Assembly (NCBI RefSeq): GCF_032121415.1
Contig: NZ_CP135079.1
Location: 4,774,001 to 4,838,000 of the forward strand
DNA from: Streptomyces parvus
Lineage (GTDB): Bacteria; Actinomycetota; Actinomycetes; Streptomycetales; Streptomycetaceae
Length of the DNA stretch: 64,000 nucleotides
Reading direction: 5' to 3'
Numbering within the stretch: position 1 is the stretch's first letter; each line of letters begins with the position of its first letter. Made by a program: the position numbers and the translations under genes. Of this stretch, positions 1-7,702 are shown piece after piece. The notes under the pieces were generated by a model that did no database searches, was not told the origin of the DNA, and was given only the letters and a program-made list of their open reading frames with translations.

Positions 1-929
1 AGGGCGTGGTCGGCCGGTGAGCGGTCGCCGTGCACGACGGTGACCGGGCCCCGGTGACCCTCCTGGGCGAGGTACTCCAGCATCGACAGCATGGGGGTGC
101 AGCCGATACCCGCCGATGCCAGCAGCAGGGGCGCGTCCAGGTGGTCCAGCACCAGGTCCCCGTAGGGGAGGGAGACGCGCAGCAGGTCGCCCACGCGGGT
201 GCGCTCGTGCAGCTGGCCGGAGACCTCGCCGTCGGGCGAGCCCTGGCCGCGCACGCGCTTCACGGTGATCGACCGGAGTCGGGAGCCGGGGGCGCAGGAG
301 AGGCTGTACTGGCGTATCTGGCGTGCCCCGTCCGGGAGTTCGACCTGTACGGAGACGTACTGGCCGGGCCGGAAGGCGGGCGTGCGCGCGTCCTCGGCGG
401 GGCGCAGCAGGAACGTGGCGACGTCCTCGGTCTCCTCGATCCGGGCGGTCACCTCCCACGCGTGCCAGACATCGCCCGCCAGGACGCCCTGCTGGGCGTA
501 GAGGCGTTCCTCGACGGCGATCAGGGAGCCCGCCATCAGCCAGTAGACCTCGTCCCAGGCGGCGGCGACCTCCGGGGTGGCCGCGTCGCCCAGGACATCG
601 GCGACGGCCGCGAACAGATGGGTGTGCACCACCTCGTACTGCTCCGGGGCCACCCCGAGCGAGGCGTGCTTGTGGGCGATCCGGTCCAGCATCACGTCGG
701 GCCGGGTCCCGGGCTGCTCGACCAGCGCGGTCGCGAACGCGGCGATGGACCCGGCCAGGGCCCTGCGCTGATCGCCGGAGGCCTGGTTGCCCCGGTTGAA
801 CAGGTCCCGCAGCAGCTCGGGGTGGGCGGCGAAGAGCTTCTCGTAGAAGAGGTCGGCGATGTCCCCGATGGCCGCGCCGACGACGGGAAGGGTGGCGCGG
901 ACGGTGGCGGTGGACCGGTCGGAGAGCAT
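1..929 (-). CDS. hmp: Flavohaemoglobin (nitric oxide dioxygenase), 3' part missing
   Basis: Oxidises NO to nitrate with O2 and NAD(P)H in the cytoplasm. The visible part starts at ATG 929 behind AAGGAG and shows an N-terminal globin domain (about residues 1-135; FYEKLF early helix, proximal-His region AHKHASLGV) followed by a ferredoxin-reductase-type FAD domain (RPGQYVSVQV, then RQYSLSCAPG) and the start of the NAD-binding domain (LLASAGIGCTPMLSML). The gene leaves the window at base 1, so about 60-80 residues of the C-terminus are not visible. It lies just downstream of nsrR on the same strand, and a candidate NsrR box sits 13 bp before the start codon, so NO-induced derepression is expected. 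The family assignment is secure. Confidence 0.93.
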   Translation of the reverse strand, partial: MLSDRSTATVRATLPVVGAAIGDIADLFYEKLFAAHPELLRDLFNRGNQASGDQRRALAGSIAAFATALVEQPGTRPDVMLDRIAHKHASLGVAPEQYEVVHTHLFAAVADVLGDAATPEVAAAWDEVYWLMAGSLIAVEERLYAQQGVLAGDVWHAWEVTARIEETEDVATFLLRPAEDARTPAFRPGQYVSVQVELPDGARQIRQYSLSCAPGSRLRSITVKRVRGQGSPDGEVSGQLHERTRVGDLLRVSLPYGDLVLDHLDAPLLLASAGIGCTPMLSMLEYLAQEGHRGPVTVVHGDRSPADHA

Positions 930-941
930 GAGGCTCCTTAT

Positions 942-964
942 TATTGGAATAGCGGATGCGCATT
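942..964 (-). promoter_or_regulatory. Candidate NsrR box of hmp
   Basis: Read on the minus strand, this 23-bp element agrees at 14 of 23 positions with the one upstream of nsrR (1489-1511): both begin AAT, share CGCAT at positions 5-9 and have CA-like ends. It lies 13 bp upstream of the hmp start and overlaps the likely promoter. Streptomyces NsrR is known to bind 23-bp imperfect 11-1-11 inverted repeats upstream of hmp genes and of nsrR. The assignment comes from this context; the palindrome itself is imperfect. Confidence 0.5.
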
Positions 965-1026
965 TAAGGGCGGGGGGGAACTCGCCCCGCGTGCGGGGGT
1001 GCGCGAGCGTGCGGGGCCGGGCGGGG

Positions 1027-1473
1027 TCAGTCGGGTGGTGGGCCGCTGCCGATGCCGAGCAGGAGCGGGCCGGTGGGGGAGGCGACGAGGTCGGTGACGG
1101 TGATCGGGTCCAGGGCGGCGTAGAAGGCCTCCTGGGCTGCGCGCAGGGCCCCGCGCAGCCGGCAGGCGGAGCGGAGCGGGCAAGGGGTGTCGCCCTCGCA
1201 CTCGACGACCTCCTCCGGCCCCTCCAGCTCCCGCACCAGCGAGCCGATCGACGCGTCGCGGCCGGCGGAGGTCAGGGTGAGCCCGCCGCCCCGGCCGCGC
1301 CGGGCGTCGAGGAGGCCGAGACGCTGGAGCCGGGCGACGACCTTCGCGGCATGGGTGTACGGGACCCGCATGGCGGCCGCCACCTCGCGGGTGGTCGGCG
1401 CTTCTGTGCCCTCGGCGACGGCGAGCCGCATGAGGACGCGGAGTGCCACGTCGGTGAATCTCGTCAGCCGCAT
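1027..1473 (-). CDS. nsrR: Rrf2-family Fe-S NO sensor NsrR
   Basis: Transcriptional repressor of NO-detoxification genes, inactivated when NO reacts with its [4Fe-4S] cluster. The 148-residue protein has the Rrf2 winged helix at the N-terminus (MRLTRFTDVALRVLMRLA) and three cysteines in CX5CX5C spacing around residues 88-100 (VECEGDTPCPLRSAC), the NsrR cluster ligands. ATG 1473 was chosen over an in-frame start 24 bp upstream because it begins the canonical MRLTRFTD. It is 97 bp upstream of hmp on the same strand; both genes have similar candidate operators, implying autoregulation. High confidence. Confidence 0.92.
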   Translation of the reverse strand: MRLTRFTDVALRVLMRLAVAEGTEAPTTREVAAAMRVPYTHAAKVVARLQRLGLLDARRGRGGGLTLTSAGRDASIGSLVRELEGPEEVVECEGDTPCPLRSACRLRGALRAAQEAFYAALDPITVTDLVASPTGPLLLGIGSGPPPD

Positions 1474-1488
1474 GGGCTCAGCGTAGAT

Positions 1489-1511
1489 AAGTTGCACGGA
1501 GAATGCGAATT
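1489..1511 (-). promoter_or_regulatory. Candidate NsrR box of nsrR
   Basis: This 23-bp element ends 16 bp upstream of the nsrR start codon and resembles the hmp element (14 of 23 matching positions; both contain CGCAT after AAT). It would allow NsrR to repress its own gene. Basis: pairwise comparison within the window plus known NsrR autoregulation in Streptomyces. Confidence 0.48.
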
Positions 1512-1649
1512 AAAGGAGTGGTCCGGTGACGGGATCAACGTGCCCCACCTGAAGGTGGATTAGTCACACTCTTTTGTGTAATGGCGGGCCTCCCCCTCCT
1601 GCTGAAAGTCTCTTCCTCGCAGGTCAGCCCATGATCGAGAGGACGTCAG

Positions 1650-3056
1650 ATGTCCGTTGGTGAAGAGGTTCGCGACACGCAGGCGCCGTCGCAGCAGAGT
1701 CTGGGGACGGCAGCTGCGCGGAACCTCGCGACGACCACCAAATCCGCGCCGCAGATGCAGGAGATCACCTCACGGTGGCTGCTGAAGATGCTGCCGTGGG
1801 TGCAGGTACAGGGCGGTACGTACCGGGTGAACCGTCGGCTCAGCTATTCGGTCGGCGACGGCCGGGTGACCTTCGTCCAGACCGGGGACCGGGTGGCCGT
1901 GATCCCCGCCGAGCTGGGGGAGCTGCCCGCTCTGCGCAACTTCGGGGACGAGGAGGTCCTCGCCGAGCTCGCCCGCAGGTGCGAGCAGCGGGACGTGGCC
2001 GCGGGGGAGGTGCTCGCCGCCTCGGGGGACGCGGCGGACCGGGTATATCTGCTGGCGCACGGCAAGGTCGAGAAGATCGGCACCGGCCTCTACGGGGACG
2101 AGACGGAGCTCGGGGTCCTCGCCGACGGCGCGTACTTCGGCGACCAGAGCCTGGTCGACGGCGACGCCGTCTGGGAGTACACCGCCCGCGCGGTCACCCC
2201 GTGCACGCTCCTCACCCTGAGCCGGGCCGACGTGTTCAACCTCGCGGAGCGCGCCGAATCCCTCCGCGGCCACCTCGCCGGACTGCTCTCCATCCCGCAC
2301 CAGCGGACCAACCACTACGGAGAGGCGGCGATCGACCTCTCCGCCGGCCATGTCGGCGAGGCAGTCGTCCCGCACACCTTCGTCGACTACGACGCGGCGC
2401 CGCGCGAGTACGAACTGAGCGTCGCCCAGACCGTGCTGAAGGTCCACAGCAGGGTGGCCGACCTCTACAACCAGCCGATGAACCAGACCGAGCAGCAGTT
2501 GCGGCTCACGGTCGAGGCGCTGCGCGAGCGCCAGGAACACGAACTGATCAACAACAGGGAGTTCGGCCTTCTCAACAACTGCGACTACGGGCAGCGGATC
2601 CAGCCGCACGACGGGGTGCCCGGCCCGGACGACATGGACGAGCTGCTCTCGCGCCGCCGCGGATCGAAGCTCTTCCTCGCCCACCCGAAGGCCATTGCCG
2701 CCTTCGGCCGCGAGTGCAACCGGCGCGGGCTGGTCCCGGAGAGCGTCGACATCGGCGGCCACCACGTGCCCGCCTGGCGCGGGGTGCCGATCTTCCCGTC
2801 CAACAAGATCCCCGTCACCGACGCCCGCACCACCTCCATCATCTGCATGAGGACCGGCGAGGCCGAGCAGGGCGTCATCGGCCTCCAGCAGACCGGCATC
2901 CCCGACGAGATCGAACCGAGCCTCTCGGTCCGCTTCATGGGGATCGACGAGCAGGCGATCATCTCCTACCTCGTGACGGCGTACTACTCCGCCGCCATTC
3001 TGGTACCGGACGCCCTCGGAGTGCTGGAGAACGTCGAGGTCAGCCGCTGGCGCTGA
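1650..3056 (+). CDS. eshA: Family 2B encapsulin shell protein with cyclic-nucleotide-binding domain (EshA-like)
   Basis: Structural subunit of a protein nanocompartment with an HK97-type fold. The 468-residue (about 52 kDa) protein matches EshA of Streptomyces in length and layout: an N-terminal shell segment (residues 1-100; SRWLLKMLPWVQVQGGTYRV), an inserted cNMP-binding domain (about 105-215; CEQRDVAAGEVLAASGD, then AYFGDQSLVDGDAVWEY), and the remaining HK97 core to the C-terminus (EYELSVAQTVLKVHSRVADLY; RRRGSKLFLAHPKAIAAFGR; the conserved end GVLENVEVSRWR). ATG 1650 follows GAGAGGA. The next gene is a polyprenyl diphosphate synthase, a known cargo class of family 2B shells. No second shell gene and no terpene cyclase is present nearby. 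Whether the cNMP domain binds ligand cannot be judged here. EshA orthology is likely, though other 2B shells exist. Confidence 0.88.
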   Translation: MSVGEEVRDTQAPSQQSLGTAAARNLATTTKSAPQMQEITSRWLLKMLPWVQVQGGTYRVNRRLSYSVGDGRVTFVQTGDRVAVIPAELGELPALRNFGDEEVLAELARRCEQRDVAAGEVLAASGDAADRVYLLAHGKVEKIGTGLYGDETELGVLADGAYFGDQSLVDGDAVWEYTARAVTPCTLLTLSRADVFNLAERAESLRGHLAGLLSIPHQRTNHYGEAAIDLSAGHVGEAVVPHTFVDYDAAPREYELSVAQTVLKVHSRVADLYNQPMNQTEQQLRLTVEALRERQEHELINNREFGLLNNCDYGQRIQPHDGVPGPDDMDELLSRRRGSKLFLAHPKAIAAFGRECNRRGLVPESVDIGGHHVPAWRGVPIFPSNKIPVTDARTTSIICMRTGEAEQGVIGLQQTGIPDEIEPSLSVRFMGIDEQAIISYLVTAYYSAAILVPDALGVLENVEVSRWR

Positions 3057-3067
3057 CCCCGAGTCAC

Positions 3068-3107
3068 CCCGGGGGCCCGGGCGGCCGCCGCCGCCCGGGC
3101 CCCCGGG
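3068..3107 (+). terminator. Perfect 17-bp GC hairpin between shell and cargo genes
   Basis: The arms at 3068-3084 and 3091-3107 are exact reverse complements, with a 6-nt loop (CCGCCG). It starts 12 bp after the encapsulin stop codon and ends 34 bp before the prenyl synthase start. There is no U-tract. It could be a partial terminator or a 3'-end stabiliser that gives more shell than cargo mRNA. Confidence 0.6.
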
Positions 3108-3141
3108 TCCGCACCCACCGCCTCGCCCCAGGGAGTTGACC

Positions 3142-4191
3142 GTGACCATGACCAGTACGGACGCCGCGACGGAAGGGCACGAGGCCGCGGCGCTCCTGGA
3201 GCGCACCCGCGCTGTCGTCGACCCGCATCTGCGATCGGCCGTGGAGTCGTTGCCCGGCGGTATACGCCGGATCGCGATGTACCACTTCGGCTGGCAGAAC
3301 GCCGACGGAACCCCGGCCGCCGGCCAGGCCGGAAAGGCCATCAGGCCGGCGCTCGTGCTGGCCGCCGCCCGCGCGCTGGGCGGCGATCCGGAACGCGCCG
3401 TCCGGGCCGCCGTCGCCGTCGAACTCGCCCACAACTTCACCCTGCTCCACGACGACGTCATCGACGAGGACACCACCCGCAGGCACCGGCCCACCGCGTG
3501 GGCGGTCTTCGGCGTCCCGGACGCCATCATCACCGGCGATGCCATGCTCGCCCTCGCCCAGCGGCTGCTGGCCGAGGACCCGTATCCGGCCGCGGCGCCC
3601 GCCGCCGCCCGGCTCTCCACCTGCGTCATCGAGCTGTGCGCGGGCCAGCAGGCGGACTGCGCCTTCGAGGAGCGCGGCCCCGACGAGGTCACCCTCGACG
3701 AATGCCTCGCCATGGCGACCGCCAAGACCGGCGCCCTGCTCGGCTGCGCCTGCGCGCTCGGCGCCCTCTACGCCGGGGCGGAGGACCGGGCGGTCCGCGC
3801 GATGGACGGGTTCGGGCGGGAGGCCGGGCTCTCGTTCCAGCTCATCGACGACCTGATCGGCATCTGGGGCGACCCCGACCGCACCGGCAAGCCCGTCGGG
3901 GCCGACCTGGCCGCCCACAAGAAGTCCCTGCCCGTGGTCGCCGCCCTCACCTCCGGCACCCCGGCCGCCGCCGAGCTCGCCGCGCTCTACCGGGGGCCCA
4001 TGAACACCGCCGCCGAGGTGAGCAGGGCGGCCGACGCGGTGGACCGGGCCGGCGGGCGGGACTGGGCCCAGGTCTGCGCGGCCGACCGGATGGCCCGCGC
4101 GGTCCACCACCTCTCCCGGGCGGTCCCCGATCCGAGCGCGGCGGGCGACCTGCTGGCGCTGGCCGAATTCGTCACCCGCCGGACCAGCTGA
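3142..4191 (+). CDS. Polyprenyl diphosphate synthase, probable encapsulin cargo
   Basis: Trans-isoprenyl diphosphate synthase that condenses isopentenyl diphosphate with allylic diphosphates. The first aspartate-rich motif is clear (LLHDDVIDEDTTRRHRPTAW) and the second is present in altered form (FQLIDDLIGIWGD, i.e. DDxxG...D instead of DDxxD). The GQQADC and KTGALLG motifs match the family. GTG 3142 fits GGGAG at 3131-3135 better than TTG 3136 or ATG 3148. About 350 residues, normal length. It follows the encapsulin gene by 85 bp; polyprenyl transferases are a recognised cargo of family 2B shells. It lacks the long disordered N-terminal extension seen in many family 2 cargo enzymes, so its loading signal is not evident. 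Product chain length cannot be told by eye. Confidence 0.85.
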   Translation: MTMTSTDAATEGHEAAALLERTRAVVDPHLRSAVESLPGGIRRIAMYHFGWQNADGTPAAGQAGKAIRPALVLAAARALGGDPERAVRAAVAVELAHNFTLLHDDVIDEDTTRRHRPTAWAVFGVPDAIITGDAMLALAQRLLAEDPYPAAAPAAARLSTCVIELCAGQQADCAFEERGPDEVTLDECLAMATAKTGALLGCACALGALYAGAEDRAVRAMDGFGREAGLSFQLIDDLIGIWGDPDRTGKPVGADLAAHKKSLPVVAALTSGTPAAAELAALYRGPMNTAAEVSRAADAVDRAGGRDWAQVCAADRMARAVHHLSRAVPDPSAAGDLLALAEFVTRRTS

Positions 4192-4280
4192 CCCACCTCG
4201 GGTGACCACGGCGACTCCCTGTCAACTCTAGTATTCCGACGGTTGGTTGGTGGAGAGCAGCAGAGAGGCGGCAGCCCGTC

Positions 4281-4877
4281 ATGGGTATACGGATCCAGCA
4301 GGCGGAGCAGCGCGACCGGGAGCTCGTCGTCTCGGTCATGGAGGAGGCCTTCCACGACGACCCGGTCAGCAGTTGGGTGTTCCCCGACGAGGCGCGCCGG
4401 CGCGCGGTGCACGGCAGGTTCCTCGGCGTCTTCGTCGACGTCGCCCTCGCCGAGGGCCGTATCGACATCGCCGAGGACGGGGCGGCGGTGGCCCTGTGGC
4501 TGACGGTGCCCGCCGGGGCCCCCGAGAAGGAGGACCCCACGCCCGCACTGATGCGACAGACCGCGGATCCGGACAACGAGCGCTGCGAACTGGTGGGCAG
4601 GCTCACCGGGGAGGTACACCCGCACGACCGGGCGCACGCCTATCTGCTGATGATCGGCGTCCGTCCCGGCCGCCAGGGAGAGGGCATCGGGGCGGAGCTG
4701 ATCGGAGCGGAGCTGGAGCGCTGCGACCGGGAGGGCCTGCCGGCCTATCTGGAGGCGAGCAGCGCCCGGAGCCGGCTGCTGTACGAGCGGCTCGGATTCC
4801 GCTTCCTCGGCCGCGCGGTGGACCTGCCGGACGGCCCGCCGATGTACCCCATGTGGCGTGATCCCCAAGACGGTTGA
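4281..4877 (+). CDS. GNAT-family N-acetyltransferase
   Basis: A 198-residue protein with the acetyl-CoA-binding motif A near residues 118-150 (LLMIGVRPGRQGEGIGAELI; the QGEGIG loop corresponds to Q/RxxGxG/A) and the motif B signature LYERLGFRF near the end. The substrate is unknown. ATG 4281 has a loosely spaced GAGAGG upstream. It is 89 bp downstream of the prenyl synthase on the same strand, so it may belong to the encapsulin transcription unit, though no specific sequence ties it to that function. Confidence 0.8.
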   Translation: MGIRIQQAEQRDRELVVSVMEEAFHDDPVSSWVFPDEARRRAVHGRFLGVFVDVALAEGRIDIAEDGAAVALWLTVPAGAPEKEDPTPALMRQTADPDNERCELVGRLTGEVHPHDRAHAYLLMIGVRPGRQGEGIGAELIGAELERCDREGLPAYLEASSARSRLLYERLGFRFLGRAVDLPDGPPMYPMWRDPQDG

Positions 4878-4944
4878 CGTCCCGTCCTTCCCCTGCGGAG
4901 GGCGGTACGGAAGCTGTCCGAGGCGGAGGCTACAGTCCCTGCTC

Positions 4945-5394
4945 ATGACAGATGAGTCGTGGGCCGGCTGGTACCGGGACAACAAGGGTTCCGACGCCGC
5001 CGTCCTCACCACGGACGGACAGCGGATCCGGCTCCGGATCAGAGGGGCCGACTTCGAGGGCGAGAGCTTCGACGGCCTGAGGCCCGTCGCGGGCGCCCCG
5101 CCGGAGAACGGGACGTTCGGCCTCAGGGACGGCGCGCTCGCCGACTGCGTCCTGGAGTGGGACCGGCCCCTGCCCGTCCTCGTCGCGGGCACGCTCCGCC
5201 ACGCCACACTGACGTGCCTGCTCTCCCTGCGCCGGGCCGAACCGGATTTCCACCTCGCCCTCCATCTGGGCGGCGCGGTGTACGAATCGGCCCGCGCCGA
5301 GCGCGACTTCACCGCGGCCCTGGCCGCCGTCCAGCGGACCCTTCCGGACGACGTCGTCCTCCAGGCCCGTCTCGCCCGGTCCGGAGCAGCCTGA
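4945..5394 (+). CDS. Small uncharacterised Streptomyces protein (DUF6304-like)
   Basis: A 149-residue soluble protein beginning MTDESWAGWYRDN, with no membrane segment and no motif I can assign to a reaction. The repeated beta-rich pattern (VLTTDGQRIRLRIRGADFEG, then LEWDRPLPVLVAG) and the family label DUF6304 are from memory and uncertain. ATG 4945 was chosen because a -10-like TACAGT lies 8 nt upstream and no Shine-Dalgarno is visible, suggesting a leaderless message; an ORF extension 87 bp upstream is unlikely to be used. It ends in front of a strong terminator. Confidence 0.6.
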   Translation: MTDESWAGWYRDNKGSDAAVLTTDGQRIRLRIRGADFEGESFDGLRPVAGAPPENGTFGLRDGALADCVLEWDRPLPVLVAGTLRHATLTCLLSLRRAEPDFHLALHLGGAVYESARAERDFTAALAAVQRTLPDDVVLQARLARSGAA

Positions 5395-5448
5395 CCCGAA
5401 GTCGTCCTGCCGCCACCGCCAACCTGCCTGCCGTCACCGACGAACCGT

Positions 5449-5490
5449 GCGCGTCCGCCCCGTACCGCATCCGGTACGGGGCGGACGCGC
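5449..5490 (+). terminator. Rho-independent-type terminator, perfect 18-bp stem
   Basis: The arms at 5449-5466 and 5473-5490 are perfect reverse complements (GCGCGTCCGCCCCGTACC on the left) with a 6-nt loop. It lies 55 bp after the stop of the gene ending at 5394 and upstream of the next promoter. There is no T-run, as is usual in Streptomyces. Confidence 0.8.
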
Positions 5491-5526
5491 GTCACCCCGC
5501 TGCCTTCACCCGTTGCCTCCGCCGCA

Positions 5527-5549
5527 TTGTTCTACTAGCATGCGAACAA
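5527..5549 (+). promoter_or_regulatory. Candidate GntR/YtrA operator
   Basis: Inverted repeat TTGTTC-N11-GAACAA directly before the Shine-Dalgarno GGAGG of the DUF1648 gene. The second gene of this pair encodes a YtrA-type GntR regulator, a class that usually represses its own operon, so this is the natural operator candidate. Confidence 0.5.
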
Positions 5550-5561
5550 CGGAGGTTTTCC

Positions 5562-6530
5562 ATGAAAAGCAAGAACCTTGGCCGCGTCACTCTCGCCGCC
5601 CTGCCCTTTGTACTCGCACTCCTTATCGACCTCACGCTCTGCGCCGTCGTCGCGGACCGCCTGCCCGACCGGCTGGCCGTCCACTTCGACGCCGGCGGAT
5701 CCGCCAACGGACATACGAGCTTCACCGCCTATCTGCTCTACACACTCCCCTCGCTGCTGGTGCTCGGCGCGCTGTGGGTCTTCATCGCGGTCAGGGGCAG
5801 GCTCCACGGCCGGGCCCACCGGTGGTTCATCGGCGGGGGCTTCGCCGTGGCCGCGTTCCTCGGCTATCTCCTGATCGCCGTCCTGTTCGTCAACGTGGAC
5901 GCCCCCGAAGGCGGTTCGGCCGACGGGTTCCCGCTCCGGCACATCGCGGTGGCCCTCGGGGCGGCCGCCCTCGCCGGAGCCCTCGGCCTGCTGCTGTCCC
6001 GGCTGGTCCCCGCGCCCGAGGACCCCCGCGACCCGGGCCCGGCGACCCGGGACAGGATCGTGCTCGCCGACGGCGAGGTGGCCGCCTGGGGGCGCGGTAT
6101 CGGCGCCTGGTGGGCACCCGTCGCCGTGCTGGTGCTGCTGGCGGCCGGTGTCACCGTCGGGGGGGCGCAGAGCTGGTTCATCGGAGTGCCGCTGATCCTG
6201 CTCGCCCTGGCGATGGGCACCTTCTGCCGCCCCCACGTCACCGTGGACCGGCGCGGTCTCACCGTCTCCGGTCTGCTGCCCCGGCCCCGGGTGCGGGTGC
6301 CGCTGGAACGGATGGAGGCCGCGGGCAGCCGCCCGGTCGACGCCCTCGCGGAGTACGGCGGCTGGGGCTATCGCATCCGCCCCGAACGCAGCGGCGTGAT
6401 CACCCGCTCGGGTGAGGCCATCGTCGTCAGCCTGACGAGCGGCCGGGAGTTCGCCGTCACCGTCGGGGACTCGGCCACCGGCGCCGCTCTGCTCAACACG
6501 CTGCTCGACCGGCAGCGGGCGGGGGGCTGA
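5562..6530 (+). CDS. DUF1648-type multispanning membrane protein
   Basis: A 322-residue integral membrane protein. Residues 1-35 form a first hydrophobic segment, followed by the DUF1648 signature RLPDRLAVHFDAGGSANGHTS. Further membrane segments occur near residues 60-80, 90-110, 130-150, 195-215 and 220-235, and a soluble C-terminal part ends EFAVTVGDSATGAALLNTLLD. ATG 5562 follows GGAGG at 5551-5555. It overlaps functionally with the following GntR gene (2 bp gap), so the two form an operon, as often seen for DUF1648 proteins. In Bacillus the related SdpI gives immunity to a killing toxin; whether this one does is unknown. Confidence 0.8.
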   Translation: MKSKNLGRVTLAALPFVLALLIDLTLCAVVADRLPDRLAVHFDAGGSANGHTSFTAYLLYTLPSLLVLGALWVFIAVRGRLHGRAHRWFIGGGFAVAAFLGYLLIAVLFVNVDAPEGGSADGFPLRHIAVALGAAALAGALGLLLSRLVPAPEDPRDPGPATRDRIVLADGEVAAWGRGIGAWWAPVAVLVLLAAGVTVGGAQSWFIGVPLILLALAMGTFCRPHVTVDRRGLTVSGLLPRPRVRVPLERMEAAGSRPVDALAEYGGWGYRIRPERSGVITRSGEAIVVSLTSGREFAVTVGDSATGAALLNTLLDRQRAGG

Positions 6531-6532
6531 CC

Positions 6533-6889
6533 ATGCTCTTCCGGGTGGATCCGCATTCCACCGTGCCGCTCGGTGACCAGATCGCCGCCTCGGTCCGGCG
6601 CGCGGTCGCCGAGGGCGCCGTGGATCCGGGCGAGCGGCTGCCCGCCGCCCGGGTGCTCGCCGAATCCCTCGGCGTGAACGTCCACACCGTCCTGCGCGGC
6701 TACCAACGGCTGCGCGAGGAAGGACTCATCGAACTGCGCCGCGGCCGGGGTGCGGCGATCACCGCGGGCGCGTCGCCGCAGCGCGCCCGACTGCTGGAGA
6801 GGGTGCGCGAAGCGGTCGCGGACGCCCGGGAGCTGGGGATGACCGAGGACGAACTGCTGACCCTCGTCCGTAGCGAACTCGACGCCTGA
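6533..6889 (+). CDS. GntR-family regulator, YtrA subfamily
   Basis: A 118-residue protein with an N-terminal winged helix (VPLGDQIAASVRRAVAEG, PGERLPAARVLAESLGVNVHTVLRGYQRL) and only a short C-terminal helix pair, the small effector-free tail typical of YtrA regulators. It begins 2 bp after the membrane protein and probably represses the pair through the inverted repeat at 5527-5549. The inducer is unknown. Confidence 0.88.
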   Translation: MLFRVDPHSTVPLGDQIAASVRRAVAEGAVDPGERLPAARVLAESLGVNVHTVLRGYQRLREEGLIELRRGRGAAITAGASPQRARLLERVREAVADARELGMTEDELLTLVRSELDA

Positions 6890-6910
6890 CAGGGGGCGTC
6901 GGGGACCACG

Positions 6911-6944
6911 CAGAGGACCGTTCCGGAAGCGGAACGGTCCTCTG
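6911..6944 (+). terminator. Terminator, perfect 14-bp stem
   Basis: The arms CAGAGGACCGTTCC and GGAACGGTCCTCTG enclose the loop GGAAGC, 22 bp after the GntR stop codon. Confidence 0.8.
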
Positions 6945-7054
6945 ACGTGTGGGGGCGCCGGCCGGTCCCGGGACACGGGACCGGCCGGACGAGTGCGACG
7001 GCGTCGTGAACGCCACGACGCCAGGGGCGTGACGGCGTCGGGGGTGCGACGGCG

Positions 7055-7702
7055 TCAGGAGGCGGAAAGGGCGAGCGAGGCCAGGCCGTTCTGCCACAGC
7101 TGGTTGACCCGGGCCCGCTCGTCGGCGTCCGGCTGTGCGTTGGTGCAGGACGGGCCGGGGCCGCCGCCGGACATCAACTCGCTGCACGGACCGGAGTAGT
7201 TGTCCGGCAGGCCCAGCACGTGCCCGGTCTCGTGCGTGGTGACGCGGGTCGAGTCGTACTGCTGGTTCTGGGCGTAGTCCAGGAAGATGTACCCGCGACC
7301 GTGGCCGTCGGTGCTCGCGTAGGAGCCGCGCGGGTCGTTGCCCTCGCGGTACGTGAAGTCCGCGTTGGAGCCCTCCTGCAACTGGACGTTGGAGACCGAG
7401 CTGTTCCAGATCCGCGTGCTGTTGGCTATCTGGCCGCGGAAGGACGGCGCGCCCGACGCGTTGTAGGTGACCGTGACGGCCTTGATGCCCGGGTTGGCCG
7501 CGCGCTTCTCGGCGACGGACTTCATGACCGCGTCGAGGAAGGCGCGGTTGGCGGCGGCGTTCTCGCCGGAGCCGTTGTACGCGGCGATGGCGGAGGGGGC
7601 GGAAGAGGCGGCAGGGGTGGGAGCGGCGACGACGGGGGCGGTGCCCAGCGCGGCGACGAGGCCGAAGCCGGCGGCGGCGACGGCGGTCCTGAGGTGTCTC
7701 AT
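7055..7702 (-). CDS. snpA: Snapalysin, secreted small neutral zinc metalloprotease (M7)
   Basis: Extracellular protease of 215 residues. It has a Sec signal peptide (MRHLRTAVAAAGFGLVAALG, cleavage probably around AAPTPA), a short propeptide, and the M7 zinc motif HETGHVLGLPD (HExxHxxGxxD, third ligand Asp) followed by the conserved YSGPCSELMSGGGPG with two cysteines. ATG 7702 begins the signal peptide; the upstream ORF extension of 57 codons is not likely translated. It is divergent from a LysR-type gene, the usual arrangement of snpA with its activator snpR, and a perfect T-N11-A palindrome lies between them. Confidence 0.93.
   Translation of the reverse strand: MRHLRTAVAAAGFGLVAALGTAPVVAAPTPAASSAPSAIAAYNGSGENAAANRAFLDAVMKSVAEKRAANPGIKAVTVTYNASGAPSFRGQIANSTRIWNSSVSNVQLQEGSNADFTYREGNDPRGSYASTDGHGRGYIFLDYAQNQQYDSTRVTTHETGHVLGLPDNYSGPCSELMSGGGPGPSCTNAQPDADERARVNQLWQNGLASLALSAS

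Noticed and set aside
1566..1579. ACAC-N6-GTGT repeat upstream of the encapsulin, possible CRP-like site
   Set aside because: Only 4-bp arms and not in the TGTGA/TCACA orientation; too weak to call, though tempting because the shell has a cNMP domain.
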